From Bradyrhizobium sp. Arg816 (GTDB taxonomy: Bacteria; Pseudomonadota; Alphaproteobacteria; Rhizobiales; Xanthobacteraceae), in NCBI RefSeq assembly GCF_029989365.1, contig NZ_JAPRAQ010000005.1, positions 1 through 64,000 on the forward strand: 64,000 bases of DNA, written 5' to 3'. The notes beneath the pieces are model-generated. The model ran no database searches, was not told the origin of the DNA, and saw only the letters and a list, made by a program, of their open reading frames with translations. This document shows, one piece after another, positions 33,772 through 42,801 of this stretch. Position numbers and translations under genes: made by a program. Positions within the stretch are counted from its first letter, which is position 1, and every line of letters begins with the position of its first letter.

Positions 33772-34398
33772 TCACCGCGGCGACAGGAACGGAATGATCA
33801 TCGGCACGCGACGGCAATAGGCGCCGTAGGCGTCTTCGCCGAGCTCCTTGGACAGAAACACCTCTTCCATCCGGCCCTTCTGCCACATGCCGAGCGAGAT
33901 CAGGATGGCGCCGAGGATCGTCGTTACGAGGCCGATCGCGATGCCGGTGACGAGCATGCCTGCAATCAGTCCCGTGTAGATCGGGTGACGCACGATGCCG
34001 TAGGGGCCAGTGTCGATAACGCGGTGGTCTTCCTTGTGGGTGATGGTGTTGGACCAGAATTTTCCGAGATGCAGCCGGCCCCACCAGGCGAAGGCGATGC
34101 CGGCGGCCGAGAGGACCGCGGCGATGTAGATGCCCGTGTTGCCGAGCACCCAGAGCGGCTTCCAGCCCAGGACCTGTGCAACCCACGGCGTGTACAGGAT
34201 TCCGCCGACCAGGATCGGCAGGCGATAGCGCTGCGACTCCAGCGTCATGACCTGCTTCTGGGTGCGGCCCTGCCAGAACGAGGCGCCGACCCAGCTGGCG
34301 AGAAAGGCGAGCCAGATCAAGGCCAGGAGTTCGGTCGGCCAGGTCGTGGTCCAGCCACCCCAGGCCACGGAGAGAAGCTTGCTGAAATCGAAGGACAT
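33772..34398 (-). CDS. Membrane methyltransferase, isoprenylcysteine carboxyl methyltransferase family
   Basis: The 208-residue membrane protein has about five spans. It carries the family SAM-binding signature: DTGPYGIVRHPIYTGL near residue 130 and the C-terminal EEVFLSKELGEDAYGAYCRRVPMIIPF. Bacterial members methylate various lipids or small molecules; a prenyl-cysteine substrate is not implied. It is the last gene of a compact minus-strand operon (28 bp behind the epimerase). Lipid modification is a reasonable guess from the neighbours. Confidence 0.85.
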   Translation of the reverse strand: MSFDFSKLLSVAWGGWTTTWPTELLALIWLAFLASWVGASFWQGRTQKQVMTLESQRYRLPILVGGILYTPWVAQVLGWKPLWVLGNTGIYIAAVLSAAGIAFAWWGRLHLGKFWSNTITHKEDHRVIDTGPYGIVRHPIYTGLIAGMLVTGIAIGLVTTILGAILISLGMWQKGRMEEVFLSKELGEDAYGAYCRRVPMIIPFLSPR

Positions 34399-34426
34399 GA
34401 AGGTTCTTTGCGTTAGGGCGGCGGCT

Positions 34427-35458
34427 TTAGCTCGCGCGCGAGGACAGCGCGTGATGCTCGATGGCGCCGGAGGGCCGCTGGCCGTTGCGGGCGAGCAGAT
34501 GGGTGATGGTTTCGCGCAAGACCGGCTCGATCGGGCGCGGTGCGTAGCCGAGCTCGGTGCGCGCCTTGCCGATCGAGAGGTCGCTTGCGGCAAGCGCGAT
34601 GCGCACGCCCTCGGCGGTGCCGTTAGGCGGCCGGCGCGTGATGTGATCGGAGATGGATTCGAGCATGATCGCGGAGAGCTCGGCGATCTTGCCGGGCACG
34701 ACGACTGGAAACTGCCGGCGGCCGCTCATCGCCGACATCATCCGCAGGATATTGCCGAGCGGGACGCAGTCGCCGCCGAGGATGTAGCGCTGGCCGATGC
34801 GGCCGCGCTCCATGGTCAGCACGAGTCCCATCGCGACGTCGCGGACATCGACGAGATTGACCAGGAAGTTGAGATGCGGCTGCACCTTCTTCTGGAGGAA
34901 GTACCACAGCATCGCCGTCGGCGGCGTCAGATTGTGGTCGGCGGCACCGATCGGCATGGTCGGCGTGCCGATCACGAGCGGGAAGCCTGCGGCTGCGGCC
35001 TTCGCGGCGTGGTGCTCGGCGAGCGACTTCGACCGCGTATAGGCGCCGGGCATCGCGTCGGCCGGCTGCAGCGCCTCTTCGGCGGCAACGCCGTTGAGGT
35101 CGGAATAGGGGAACAGGATCGATTCCGTCGAGCAGTGCAGGAAGCGCGACACGCCGCGCTTCATCGCCGCGGCCAGCACGATTTCGGTGCCGCGGCAATT
35201 GACGTCGTGGAAGTCCTGCTTGTTGGCGACCCACATGCCGGGCAGGCCGGCGAGGTGATAGACCTGATCGACGCCGGCGATCGCGGCCTCGACCGCGGCA
35301 CCGTCCAGCACCGAGCCGTGGACGTGTTCAACGTCCGCGTTCGCCGCGGCCGGCGCACGGACATCGAGAACGCGTACCCGCTGCCCACGGGCGCGGAGCG
35401 CTTCTACGAGATGATGTCCGATGAAGCCACTGCCACCGGTAACCAGTACGAGAGCCAT
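34427..35458 (-). CDS. NAD-dependent epimerase/dehydratase (3-beta-HSD/dihydroflavonol reductase type)
   Basis: The 343-residue extended SDR has VTGGSGFIGHHLVEAL at the N-terminus, VYHLAGLPG, and the catalytic YxxxK in GAYTRSKSLAEHHA. A Ser (HCSTESILFPYSD) precedes the Tyr. Members reduce or oxidise sterol-like, sugar-nucleotide or flavonoid substrates, and some sit in hopanoid clusters. It lies 29 bp behind the Mpo1-like gene and 28 bp before the ICMT-like gene, so the three are probably one transcript. Confidence 0.87.
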   Translation of the reverse strand: MALVLVTGGSGFIGHHLVEALRARGQRVRVLDVRAPAAANADVEHVHGSVLDGAAVEAAIAGVDQVYHLAGLPGMWVANKQDFHDVNCRGTEIVLAAAMKRGVSRFLHCSTESILFPYSDLNGVAAEEALQPADAMPGAYTRSKSLAEHHAAKAAAAGFPLVIGTPTMPIGAADHNLTPPTAMLWYFLQKKVQPHLNFLVNLVDVRDVAMGLVLTMERGRIGQRYILGGDCVPLGNILRMMSAMSGRRQFPVVVPGKIAELSAIMLESISDHITRRPPNGTAEGVRIALAASDLSIGKARTELGYAPRPIEPVLRETITHLLARNGQRPSGAIEHHALSSRAS

Positions 35459-35487
35459 GCAGAAGGTTTACTGTTTCGCTTCTAGAG

Positions 35488-36024
35488 CTATCGGGTTGAA
35501 AGGGAATTGGTCGGAACAGGCGCCAGAATCGCGGCAAGGTCGCGACGGAAGCCCAATGCAATGAATAATTTCGCCATGACAAACATCGGTCCAAGCAGGA
35601 AATGCGCGGGGTGGTCGACCATCGACGGCTGCCGTTCCTCGAAAACCCTGTGGCCCACGATCTGCGCTGCGACGCCAAATCCGATCAGCACCGCAAAAAT
35701 CGACCACATCATGACGATCGAGGCCTGATTGCCGATTGCGGTTGCGACCGAAAGCAGCACGATCATCGCGGCGAGGATGCCGAGTCCGATCCCGGCGTCC
35801 AGCATCAGCCAGTAGACCAGTACCGGCAGGGCCGCAACCACGGCCAGGCTTACCTCGATCCCGAAGATGGGAAAACGCACGAGGGTGAGCGGCAGCACGG
35901 CGCCGGTGAAGAGCAGGAGGATTCCGACCACGTGCATCGCGCAGTTCCAGGGATCGCGATGATATTCGACGTAGTCGGCCAGTTGGCGTTGAAAATAACC
36001 AGCCATCTCGGTCTCGTGCAGCAT
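35488..36024 (-). CDS. Mpo1-like (DUF962) membrane protein
   Basis: From the ATG at 36022-36024 the product has 178 residues and four or five spans. It shows the DUF962 motifs: YVEYHRDPWNCAMHVVGI with two His near the N-terminus, and VGHRVFEERQPSM followed by HPAHFLLGPMFV. Yeast Mpo1 of this family is an Fe(II)-dependent dioxygenase of 2-hydroxy fatty acids (alpha-oxidation), and the conserved His residues bind iron. A bacterial function is only presumed. A second start at 36006 (MAGYF) is possible. It is the first gene of the three-gene operon. Confidence 0.85.
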   Translation of the reverse strand: MLHETEMAGYFQRQLADYVEYHRDPWNCAMHVVGILLLFTGAVLPLTLVRFPIFGIEVSLAVVAALPVLVYWLMLDAGIGLGILAAMIVLLSVATAIGNQASIVMMWSIFAVLIGFGVAAQIVGHRVFEERQPSMVDHPAHFLLGPMFVMAKLFIALGFRRDLAAILAPVPTNSLSTR

Positions 36025-36175
36025 GGGGTCGGGGAAGGGCGAGAACAGGCTATAGCACCTGATAGGGCAGTGCACAAACCGGCCCGCGTGTCGCGCAAAG
36101 CATGGCTGTTGCGCTTTCGACAGGCCACAAAACGGTCGGGACTTCAATGGGTTCCGTCAGGTGAAGCGCTCTCGC

Positions 36176-36832
36176 TCAACGCTTCTTGGCGGACTTTTTC
36201 GCCGCAGGCCCAGGCGCCGCAGCCGGATGCGCAGGCGCGTCCTCCGGCACCTTGGCATAGGTCAGGATCTGCAACTGGCCGTTGACGGCCGAGGTCGGCT
36301 TGGCCCGGTCGAGAAACTGCTCCTCGCCGAGGCCGACCGGATGCAGTCGCTTGGTCGAGATCTTGAAGGTGTTGACCAGGACGTCGCGGATCGCGTCGGC
36401 GCGTCGCTGGCTCAGGATCGCATTGGCCTCGCGCGTCTTCGCATTGGATTCGACATGGCCGACGATCAGGAACGTGTAAGGCAGCAGCGAGGAATGGACC
36501 AGCGCGTCCGCGATGCGGCCAACGGTCTGGTAGGACGCTGGCTGGATGATCGGCGTGTCGGCGTCGAACTGGATCTGCGCGTTGAAGGCCGGCAGGTTGG
36601 CCAGATCAGGCGCGATCAGCGGCCGGTTCACCGGACCCGGATCGTTCTTGATCCTGGTCTTGGCGCGCTCCATCACCTGCTGCTTCAGCGCGGGAAGGTC
36701 GACCTCGGCGGCCTGTTCGAAATGGTTCAGCTTGCCGACGATGTCGTCACGGGTCGGCGCCGCGGTCTGCGCGCTTGCTGCGCCCGCGAGCATGCCAAGG
36801 CCAAGCGTGATGGCAATTCTGGACGCGCGCAT
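36176..36832 (-). CDS. Secreted OmpA-domain protein
   Basis: The 218-residue protein has a signal peptide (IAITLGLGMLAGAASAQ) and a linker. A C-terminal OmpA-like domain runs from about 90 to 195: IQFDADTPIIQPASYQTVGR, FLIVGHVESNAKTREANAIL, SQRRADAIRDVLV. The Asp that normally binds diaminopimelate in GHTD is replaced (GHVE), while the Arg in SQRRA is kept, so peptidoglycan binding may be weakened. A basic Ala/Lys/Pro tail ends it. Its ATG shares one base with the stop of the Cys-rich gene upstream (TGATG), which implies coupled translation. Confidence 0.87.
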   Translation of the reverse strand: MRASRIAITLGLGMLAGAASAQTAAPTRDDIVGKLNHFEQAAEVDLPALKQQVMERAKTRIKNDPGPVNRPLIAPDLANLPAFNAQIQFDADTPIIQPASYQTVGRIADALVHSSLLPYTFLIVGHVESNAKTREANAILSQRRADAIRDVLVNTFKISTKRLHPVGLGEEQFLDRAKPTSAVNGQLQILTYAKVPEDAPAHPAAAPGPAAKKSAKKR

Positions 36833-37248
36833 CACCGATACCCCGCGTCGTCGACGGCCTTCAGGCAGTTGTTGCTGATGCCCTTGGGCGTCGTGACCAG
36901 GCAGGGGATCGACTTGCTGGTCTCCTTGGTCGAGCCGCCGCAGACCTTGACGATCTCGCGCTGGCAGGCGTTCGCGACCGTGACGCGCGCGGCGACGCGC
37001 TTCTGGATGGCATCGAAGGCGCCGAGATAGTCGCTCTGGCATTGCTGGGAGAGCACGTCGCGGTTGCGCGACAGGCACTCTTTCAGCCGGGTCGAGTCCG
37101 GGTTGACGCCGCGGCAATTGGCGACGATTTCCGCACCGCAGCTCTTGGCCAGGAGCCCGATCGAATCGCCAAAGCTCATGGTCTCCGCCGCCGCAAGCGA
37201 CGGCATAACCAATGCCAGCAAGATCAGTGTGATGGAGCCCCGGACCAT
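36832..37248 (-). CDS. Secreted cysteine-rich repeat protein
   Basis: The 138-residue product has a signal peptide (SITLILLALVMPSLAAAE). The mature domain has eight Cys in a repeating pattern: KSCGAEIVANCRGV, KECLSRNRDVLSQQCQ, ACQREIVKVCGG and PCLVTTPKGISNNCLKA. This fits the cysteine-rich (Golgi-apparatus-protein-like) repeat found in small rhizobial periplasmic proteins. Disulphide bonding is likely. The start is ATG 37248. It is coupled to the OmpA-domain gene, suggesting that the two act together in the envelope. Confidence 0.8.
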   Translation of the reverse strand: MVRGSITLILLALVMPSLAAAETMSFGDSIGLLAKSCGAEIVANCRGVNPDSTRLKECLSRNRDVLSQQCQSDYLGAFDAIQKRVAARVTVANACQREIVKVCGGSTKETSKSIPCLVTTPKGISNNCLKAVDDAGYR

Positions 37249-37336
37249 GGGCGCATCTGATACGGGGAAGTTCGCGATGGTCAAGGGCTGTTCGGGCGAG
37301 AACCGTCGAACGTCCGGCCAGTGCGGCGAACAGTCC

Positions 37337-37624
37337 TCACTCGGCGTCGGGGAGGGGCGGCCATTCGATCAGGGCGACCGTGTGTTTCCTGAGGTCGTCG
37401 GCCACATCAGGATCGGCCTTGAGCTCGTCCAATGTCCGCGGCGGGGGAAGCTGGCGGCCGTCCGCGCTCAGCTCCTGCGCATAAAATGCGAGCGCCTCGG
37501 GCGCGCTCTCCAGGGCCTCGTCGACGTCGTCGCCGCCGGAAATGCAGCCGGGCAAGTCGGGAAACCACAAGCCAACGGCTTCGTCCGGACCGGCATCTTC
37601 GATGATGGCGACGTACTGAGGCAT
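37337..37624 (-). CDS. HicB-like antitoxin-type protein (orphan)
   Basis: The 95-residue product has the HicB N-terminal fold: YVAIIEDAGPDEAVGLWFPD, then LPGCISGGDDVDEALESAPE and ALAFYAQELSADG. A HicA toxin gene would be expected beside it, but none is visible on either side, and there is no C-terminal HTH. It starts nine bases after the uvrD stop on the same strand, with GAGG six bases before the ATG. A GTG four bases into the uvrD stop is an alternative start. Solo HicB proteins are common and may be regulators or relics. Confidence 0.8.
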   Translation of the reverse strand: MPQYVAIIEDAGPDEAVGLWFPDLPGCISGGDDVDEALESAPEALAFYAQELSADGRQLPPPRTLDELKADPDVADDLRKHTVALIEWPPLPDAE

Positions 37625-37632
37625 ATCAGGCC

Positions 37633-40206
37633 TCACGCCCGCTGCACAAAGCTGTCCACGACCTTCTTCTCGCCGGCCTTGTCGAAGGCGATGGTGAGCT
37701 TGTTGCCGTCGATCTTGGTGACGCGGCCGTAGCCGAATTTCTGGTGGAAGACGCGGTCGGAGAGGGAAAATTCCGAGGTGGTGCCGGTGGATTTGGCGAC
37801 CAGCTCGCCCTCGATCGTCATCGGCCCGCGGCGGCGTGAGGAGAAGCTGCCGAAATCGGGCGAGGACGACGATGAAGAAAACGACGAGGCTTGTTCCTCG
37901 AAGCCGCCGCGACCGCCGCCCCCCCGATTACGGTTGGCTTGGGCGCGCTGCCAGCCCGGGGTCGAATAGGTCGAGCCGAACGCCTCCATGTCGTCGAAAC
38001 GCGAGGCGCCGTAGCCGCCGGGGCCGCCCCAGGCCGAGCCGCCCTTGGATTCCGTGATCTCGACATTGGCGGACGGCAATTCGTCGAGGAAGCGCGACGG
38101 GATCGTGGTCGACCAGGTGCCATGGATCCGGCGGTTGGTCGCAAAGTAGATCTTGGCGCGGCGCCTCGCGCGGGTCAGGCCGACATGGCCGAGCCGGCGC
38201 TCTTCCTCGAGGCCGGCGCGGCCCTGTTCGTCCAGCGTACGCTGGCTCGGGAACAGGCCTTCCTCCCAGCCGGGCAGGAACACGTTGTCGAATTCGAGGC
38301 CCTTGGCCGAATGCAGCGTCATCAGCGACACCGCGTCTTCCTCGGCGCCGCCGTCGCGGTCCATCACCAGCGAGATGTGCTCCAAAAACCCTTGCAGGTT
38401 CTCGAACTCCTCCATCGAGCGCACCAGCTCTTTCAGGTTCTCCAGCCGGCCCGCGGCATCCGCCGAGCGGTCCTTCTGCCACATCTCGGTATAGCCGCTC
38501 TCGTCGAGCACGATCTGGGCGAGATCGGTGTGCGCGGTGACCTCGCGCTGGGCACGCCAGCGGTCGAACTGGGCGACGACGTCGCGCAAGCTTCCGCGCG
38601 CCTTCGGCTTCAGCTCGTCGGTCTCGACCACCGCGCGCGCCGCCTCGAACAGCGGAATGCGGCGCTTGCGGGCGTGGTCGTGCAGCATCTGCACGGTGGC
38701 GTCGCCGAGGCCCCGCTTGGGCACGTTGACGATGCGCTCGAAGGCGAGATCGTCGGCCGGTGAATTGATGACGCGCAGATAAGCCAGCGCGTCGCGGATT
38801 TCAGCGCGCTCGTAGAAGCGCGGGCCGCCGATCACGCGGTAAGGCAGGCCGAGCGTGACGAAACGGTCTTCGAATTCGCGCATCTGGTAGGAGGCGCGCA
38901 CCAGGATCGCGATCTCGTTGAGCTTCTCGCCCTGGCGCTGGAGCTGTTCGATCTCCTCGCCGATGCCGCGGGCTTCTTCTTCCGAATCCCACGAGCCCGT
39001 CACCGTGACCTTCTCGCCGTCATGGTCCTCGGTGCGCAACGTCTTGCCGAGCCGGCCTTCGTTGTGCGCGATCAGGTGCGAGGCGGCGGCGAGGATGTGG
39101 CCGGTCGAGCGGTAATTGCGCTCGAGGCGAATGACCTTGGCGCCGGGGAAATCGTGGTCGAAGCGCAGGATGTTGTCGACTTCGGCGCCGCGCCAGCCAT
39201 AGATCGACTGGTCGTCGTCGCCGACGCAGCAGATGTTTTTGACGTGCGGCATGGCCATCGGCGCGCCGACCGCATGCTCGGTCATTCCGGGGCGATGCGC
39301 GGCATCGCCTCCGGAATCTCGAGCTGTGGACTCATCTCCAGATTCCGGGTTCGGCTCTTCGAGCCGTCCCGGAATGACGGCGGGCGTGGTTTGCTTCGCC
39401 GGCGCCTGCGACAGCAGCCGCAGCCACAGATATTGCGCGACGTTGGTGTCCTGATATTCGTCGACCAGGATGAATTTGAAGCGCTGCTGGTATTGCCGCA
39501 GGATGTCCGGGTGCTCGCGGAAGATCCGGATGTCCTCGAGCAGCAGATCGCCGAAATCGGCGGCGTTCAAGATCTTCAGCCGCTCCTGGTAGCTCGCATA
39601 GAGCTTGCCGCCCTTGCCGTTGGCGAACACGGCGGCTTCGCCTGACGGCACCTGCGACGGCGTCAGGCCGCGGTTCTTCCAGCCGTCGATCAGGCCGGCC
39701 AGCATGCGTGCCGGCCAGCGCTTGTCGTCGATGTTGTCGGCCTGCAGCAGCTGCTTGAGCAGCCGCACCTGGTCATCGGTGTCGAGCACCGTGAAGTTCG
39801 ACTTGAGCTGCGCCAGCTCGGCATGGGTGCGCAGGATGCGGCCGCCGATGGAGTGGAAGGTGCCGAGCCACGGCATGCCTTCGACCGCGTGGCCGAGCAT
39901 CTGGCCGAGCCGATGCTTCATCTCGCGCGCAGCCTTGTTGGTGAAGGTCACCGACAGGATCTCGGCGGGGCGGGCGCGGCCCTGACTGAGGATGTGGGCG
40001 ATGCGCGTGGTCAGCACGCGCGTCTTGCCGGTGCCGGCGCCGGCCAGCACCAGGACCGGGCCGTCCAGCGTCTCCACGGCGTCGCGCTGCTCGGGATTGA
40101 GCCCGGACAAATATTTCGGGCCCACGGAGGCGCGCGCACGCGCGGCGATGCCGCCGGCTGCGGGCTGGTGGTCGGGTACGCTGGTGATCTTGCTCGGTTC
40201 GGTCAT
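37633..40206 (-). CDS. uvrD: UvrD/PcrA superfamily 1 DNA helicase carrying an in-frame repeat
   Basis: This cytosolic 3'-5' helicase of excision and mismatch repair has 857 residues from the ATG at 40204-40206 (a second ATG lies at 40215). Motifs: [13 protein letters not shown] (near 54), [10 protein letters not shown] (249-255), [16 protein letters not shown] (near 329), [47 protein letters not shown]-terminal Tudor-like end reads [18 protein letters not shown]. Between motifs II and III, residues about 277-309 ([15 protein letters not shown] and onward) are encoded by a palindromic genomic repeat. A Ser/Gly-rich linker near residue 740-800 is usual in alphaproteobacteria. Confidence 0.96.
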   Translation of the reverse strand: MTEPSKITSVPDHQPAAGGIAARARASVGPKYLSGLNPEQRDAVETLDGPVLVLAGAGTGKTRVLTTRIAHILSQGRARPAEILSVTFTNKAAREMKHRLGQMLGHAVEGMPWLGTFHSIGGRILRTHAELAQLKSNFTVLDTDDQVRLLKQLLQADNIDDKRWPARMLAGLIDGWKNRGLTPSQVPSGEAAVFANGKGGKLYASYQERLKILNAADFGDLLLEDIRIFREHPDILRQYQQRFKFILVDEYQDTNVAQYLWLRLLSQAPAKQTTPAVIPGRLEEPNPESGDESTARDSGGDAAHRPGMTEHAVGAPMAMPHVKNICCVGDDDQSIYGWRGAEVDNILRFDHDFPGAKVIRLERNYRSTGHILAAASHLIAHNEGRLGKTLRTEDHDGEKVTVTGSWDSEEEARGIGEEIEQLQRQGEKLNEIAILVRASYQMREFEDRFVTLGLPYRVIGGPRFYERAEIRDALAYLRVINSPADDLAFERIVNVPKRGLGDATVQMLHDHARKRRIPLFEAARAVVETDELKPKARGSLRDVVAQFDRWRAQREVTAHTDLAQIVLDESGYTEMWQKDRSADAAGRLENLKELVRSMEEFENLQGFLEHISLVMDRDGGAEEDAVSLMTLHSAKGLEFDNVFLPGWEEGLFPSQRTLDEQGRAGLEEERRLGHVGLTRARRRAKIYFATNRRIHGTWSTTIPSRFLDELPSANVEITESKGGSAWGGPGGYGASRFDDMEAFGSTYSTPGWQRAQANRNRGGGGRGGFEEQASSFSSSSSSPDFGSFSSRRRGPMTIEGELVAKSTGTTSEFSLSDRVFHQKFGYGRVTKIDGNKLTIAFDKAGEKKVVDSFVQRA
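39281..39378. repeat. Palindromic GTCATTCCGG repeat inside the uvrD reading frame
   Basis: GTCATTCCGGG (39281-39291) and CCCGGAATGAC (39368-39378) are exact complements, and inner CCGGAATC / GATTCCGG give a second stem. The plan is the same as the intergenic element at 13752-13853. It keeps the uvrD frame open on the minus strand and adds about 33 residues between helicase motifs II and III. Confidence 0.88.
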
Positions 40207-40452
40207 GCGAATCATTGGCCCCACGATGGCACCGCAGGGTGGTGGAAGGGAGCCTTCTTAACAGGGATTGCTGCCTATATGGGGCGCCGGGGCGAGGTTT
40301 TCCACGTGCGCGGCGGGCCGATTTGTTCCCTCGGCGAGGGCGAATTTCCAGCTTGCGTGGGCCGGAACCATCGTTCCCGCGTCGAGATTGTCTGGACAGG
40401 TGGCGCGGCCAGCCGCGCCGACGCAGACAGACATCAAGACGAGGGTTTGACC

Positions 40453-40626
40453 ATGCTAGGCTGGGTTGTGACGTTTCTTGTTATCGCACTGATCGCCGGC
40501 ATCCTGGGCTTCGGCGGTATCGCCGGCGCCTCGATCGAGATCGCCAAGATCATCTTCTTCATCGCCGTCGTGCTGTTCCTGGTCTCGGCCGTGGTGGGCC
40601 TTGCCCGCGGCCGCAACAGGATATAG
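40453..40626 (+). CDS. DUF1328 small membrane protein
   Basis: The 57-residue product is two hydrophobic helices with a Gly-rich turn: [57 protein letters not shown]. It matches the DUF1328/YtjA inner-membrane family, whose role is unknown and which is often induced under stress. The ATG is at 40453. It is transcribed away from uvrD and ends before a hairpin repeat. Confidence 0.92.
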   Translation: MLGWVVTFLVIALIAGILGFGGIAGASIEIAKIIFFIAVVLFLVSAVVGLARGRNRI

Positions 40627-40640
40627 CGCGGTCTGATTGG

Positions 40641-40708
40641 TGCATGATCTTACCGGAAATCCGCTTCACGCTTTGCGCGAACGCGGCCCTTCGGGTCCGG
40701 ACCATGCA
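40641..40708. repeat. GCATGATC...CCATGC repeat between convergent genes
   Basis: The element starts TGCATGATCTTACCGGAAAT and ends TCCGGACCATGCA. The ends are complementary, and an inner stem (GCGGCCCTTCGGGTCC) sits in the middle. It resembles a repeat widespread in Rhizobiales intergenic DNA (CATGATC...GGAAAACCGCTTCAC type). It touches the stop codon of the thioesterase and may terminate both genes. Confidence 0.7.
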
Positions 40709-41203
40709 CTACCGCTTCGAGGGCATCGCCACGTTCCGGCCGATGCCCTCGGGCTGCGGCACGGCGCCGTGGGCGCCGACGACGGCTGCAATGCGCTGCC
40801 GGATATCGGGCGGAAAGGCCGCCACCTTTCGCGAGCCCATGTCGATGTGGAGCGACATGTTTTCGGAGGTCGCCGACAGCCAGCCTTCCGTCGCGTGCCG
40901 CAACTCCTGGAACGTGTGCAGCCGCTTGTCGTCGGCTTCGAGCAGCCAGACCGACACCTGCACGGGATCGCCGAGGTGGATTTCGCGCAGATACCGCACA
41001 TGGCATTCGGCAGTGAAGGTCGAGCCGCCTCGCTCCTTCATGTAGCCCGGCCCGATCCCGAGCTGTAACCACATCTGGTCGATCGCGCGGTCGAACATCA
41101 CGTTGTAATAGGCCATGTTGAGATGGCCGTTATAGTCGATCCATTGCGGCTCGATCTGCATGATCGACGAGCGGAACGGCTCGGCAGCGGCGGTCTCCGG
41201 CAT
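40709..41203 (-). CDS. Acyl-CoA thioesterase (hotdog fold, 4HBT type)
   Basis: The 164-residue cytosolic enzyme has the 4-hydroxybenzoyl-CoA thioesterase signature: WIDYNGHLNMAYYNVMFDRA with the catalytic Asp. Then come ECHVRYLREIHLGDPVQVSV and ELRHATEGWLSATSENMSLH. The length fits YbgC/FcbC-like enzymes. The substrate is unknown. The start is ATG 41201-41203. It is divergent from the FAD-linked dehydrogenase, with 84 bp between starts. Confidence 0.88.
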   Translation of the reverse strand: MPETAAAEPFRSSIMQIEPQWIDYNGHLNMAYYNVMFDRAIDQMWLQLGIGPGYMKERGGSTFTAECHVRYLREIHLGDPVQVSVWLLEADDKRLHTFQELRHATEGWLSATSENMSLHIDMGSRKVAAFPPDIRQRIAAVVGAHGAVPQPEGIGRNVAMPSKR

Positions 41204-41287
41204 GTGTCTTTCCTGCTATGCGCGCGGTCGCTTGACTTGACCGGTTAGATGTCCTTTGCCACGGTTCTTCTGTCGGGAGGACTATCC

Positions 41288-42712
41288 GTGGGTACGACCA
41301 TCACCAATAATCCGCCGCGGGTCGAGCCGAAAGCCCTCGCAAGCGCGCTGGAGCAGCTTGCCGCACGGTTCGGCAACCGCCTCATCACCTCGCAGGCCGT
41401 TCGCGAGCAGCACGGCCATACCACCACGTGGATCGTCAACCAGCCGCCGGACGGCGTGGTGATGGCGCAGGAGACCGCCGACATCCAGGACGTGGTGCGG
41501 ATCTGCGCCAACAACCGCGTCCCCGTCATCGCCTTCGGCACCGGCACCTCGCTGGAGGGCCAGGTCAACGCGCCCGCCGGCGGCATCTCGATCGACCTGC
41601 GCGACATGAACAAGGTGCTCGCGGTGCATGCCGAGGACCTCGACTGCGTGATCCAGCCCGGCGTCACCCGCAAGGCGCTGAACGAGCATCTGCGCGACCA
41701 GGGCCTGTTCTTCCCCATCGACCCCGGCGCGGATGCTTCGCTCGGCGGCATGGCCTCGACCCGGGCCTCCGGCACCAACGCGGTGCGCTACGGCACCATG
41801 CGCGACAGCGTGCTGGCGCTGAAGGTCGTGCGCGGCGACGGCGAGATCATCACCACTGGCACGCGCGCCAAGAAATCATCCGCCGGCTACGACCTGACGC
41901 ATCTGTTCGTCGGCGCCGAAGGCACGCTCGGCATCATCTCCGAGCTGACCATTCGCCTGCGCGGCATCCCTGACACGATCGCGGCCGGCGCGGTGTCGTT
42001 CGAGACCGTGCACGGGGCATGTCAGGCCGTGATCCTGGCGATCCAGACCGGCATTCCCGTGGCGCGTATCGAGCTGCTCAACGCCGCGCAGGTGAAGGCC
42101 TGCAACGCCTATTCGAAGCTGACGCTGCCGGAAACGCCGCTGTTGCTGATGGAATTCCACGGCAGCGAGGTCGAGGTCGGCGAGCAGTCCAAGGCCTTCG
42201 GCGAGATCGCAAGGGATTGCGGCGGCGGCGATTTCTCCTGGACCACCAAGCCGGAGGATCGCACCAAGCTGTGGCAGGCGCGGCACGACGCCTATTGGTC
42301 GGTGAAGGCGCTGCGGCCCGGCGAAAGCATCGGCGTGGTTGCAACCGACGTTTGCGTGCCGATCTCGCGGCTTGCCGATTGCGTCGGCGAGACCGAGGAA
42401 GATCTCAAGCGCCTCAACCTGTTGTCGCCGATCGTCGGCCATGTCGGTGACGGCAATTTCCACTGCTCGCTGGTCTGCGACACCAACGATGCCGACGAGA
42501 TGGCGCGCGGCGAGGAGTTCATGCATCGCCTGGTCGAGCGCGCGCAGGCGATGGACGGCACCTGCACCGGTGAGCACGGCATCGGCCAGGGCAAGCAGAA
42601 ATATCTTAGGGCGGAACTCGGCCCCGAGGCGATTGATGCGATGCGGGCGCTGAAAAAGGCACTCGATCCGCTCAACATCTTCAACCCCGGCAAGATCGTG
42701 CCGGAGGCCTAG
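41288..42712 (+). CDS. FAD-linked D-2-hydroxyacid (D-lactate/glycolate-type) dehydrogenase
   Basis: The 474-residue flavoprotein belongs to the GlcD/DLD group. Its PCMH FAD-binding domain holds VPVIAFGTGTSLEGQVNAPA and DPGADASLGGMASTRASGTN. The C-terminal FAD-oxidase domain carries VGHVGDGNFHCSL and GTCTGEHGIGQGKQKYL with metal-binding His. It oxidises a D-2-hydroxyacid and passes electrons to cytochrome or quinone. The start is placed at GTG 41288 because GGAGGA lies six bases upstream; the ATG at 41249 has a poor site. It stands alone. Confidence 0.92.
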   Translation: MGTTITNNPPRVEPKALASALEQLAARFGNRLITSQAVREQHGHTTTWIVNQPPDGVVMAQETADIQDVVRICANNRVPVIAFGTGTSLEGQVNAPAGGISIDLRDMNKVLAVHAEDLDCVIQPGVTRKALNEHLRDQGLFFPIDPGADASLGGMASTRASGTNAVRYGTMRDSVLALKVVRGDGEIITTGTRAKKSSAGYDLTHLFVGAEGTLGIISELTIRLRGIPDTIAAGAVSFETVHGACQAVILAIQTGIPVARIELLNAAQVKACNAYSKLTLPETPLLLMEFHGSEVEVGEQSKAFGEIARDCGGGDFSWTTKPEDRTKLWQARHDAYWSVKALRPGESIGVVATDVCVPISRLADCVGETEEDLKRLNLLSPIVGHVGDGNFHCSLVCDTNDADEMARGEEFMHRLVERAQAMDGTCTGEHGIGQGKQKYLRAELGPEAIDAMRALKKALDPLNIFNPGKIVPEA

Positions 42713-42801
42713 GGCTCGGTCGCGGAACTTTCGGCAGTCAGGCCGGTTCCAATCCCGTCAGTTTCCGATGCCTGTATGGCGCGGCTCTGCGGGAGGATGC
42801 G

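Noticed and set aside
40364..40400. EcfG-type stress promoter (GGAAC) before DUF1328
   Set aside because: No GTT at the required 16-17 base distance.
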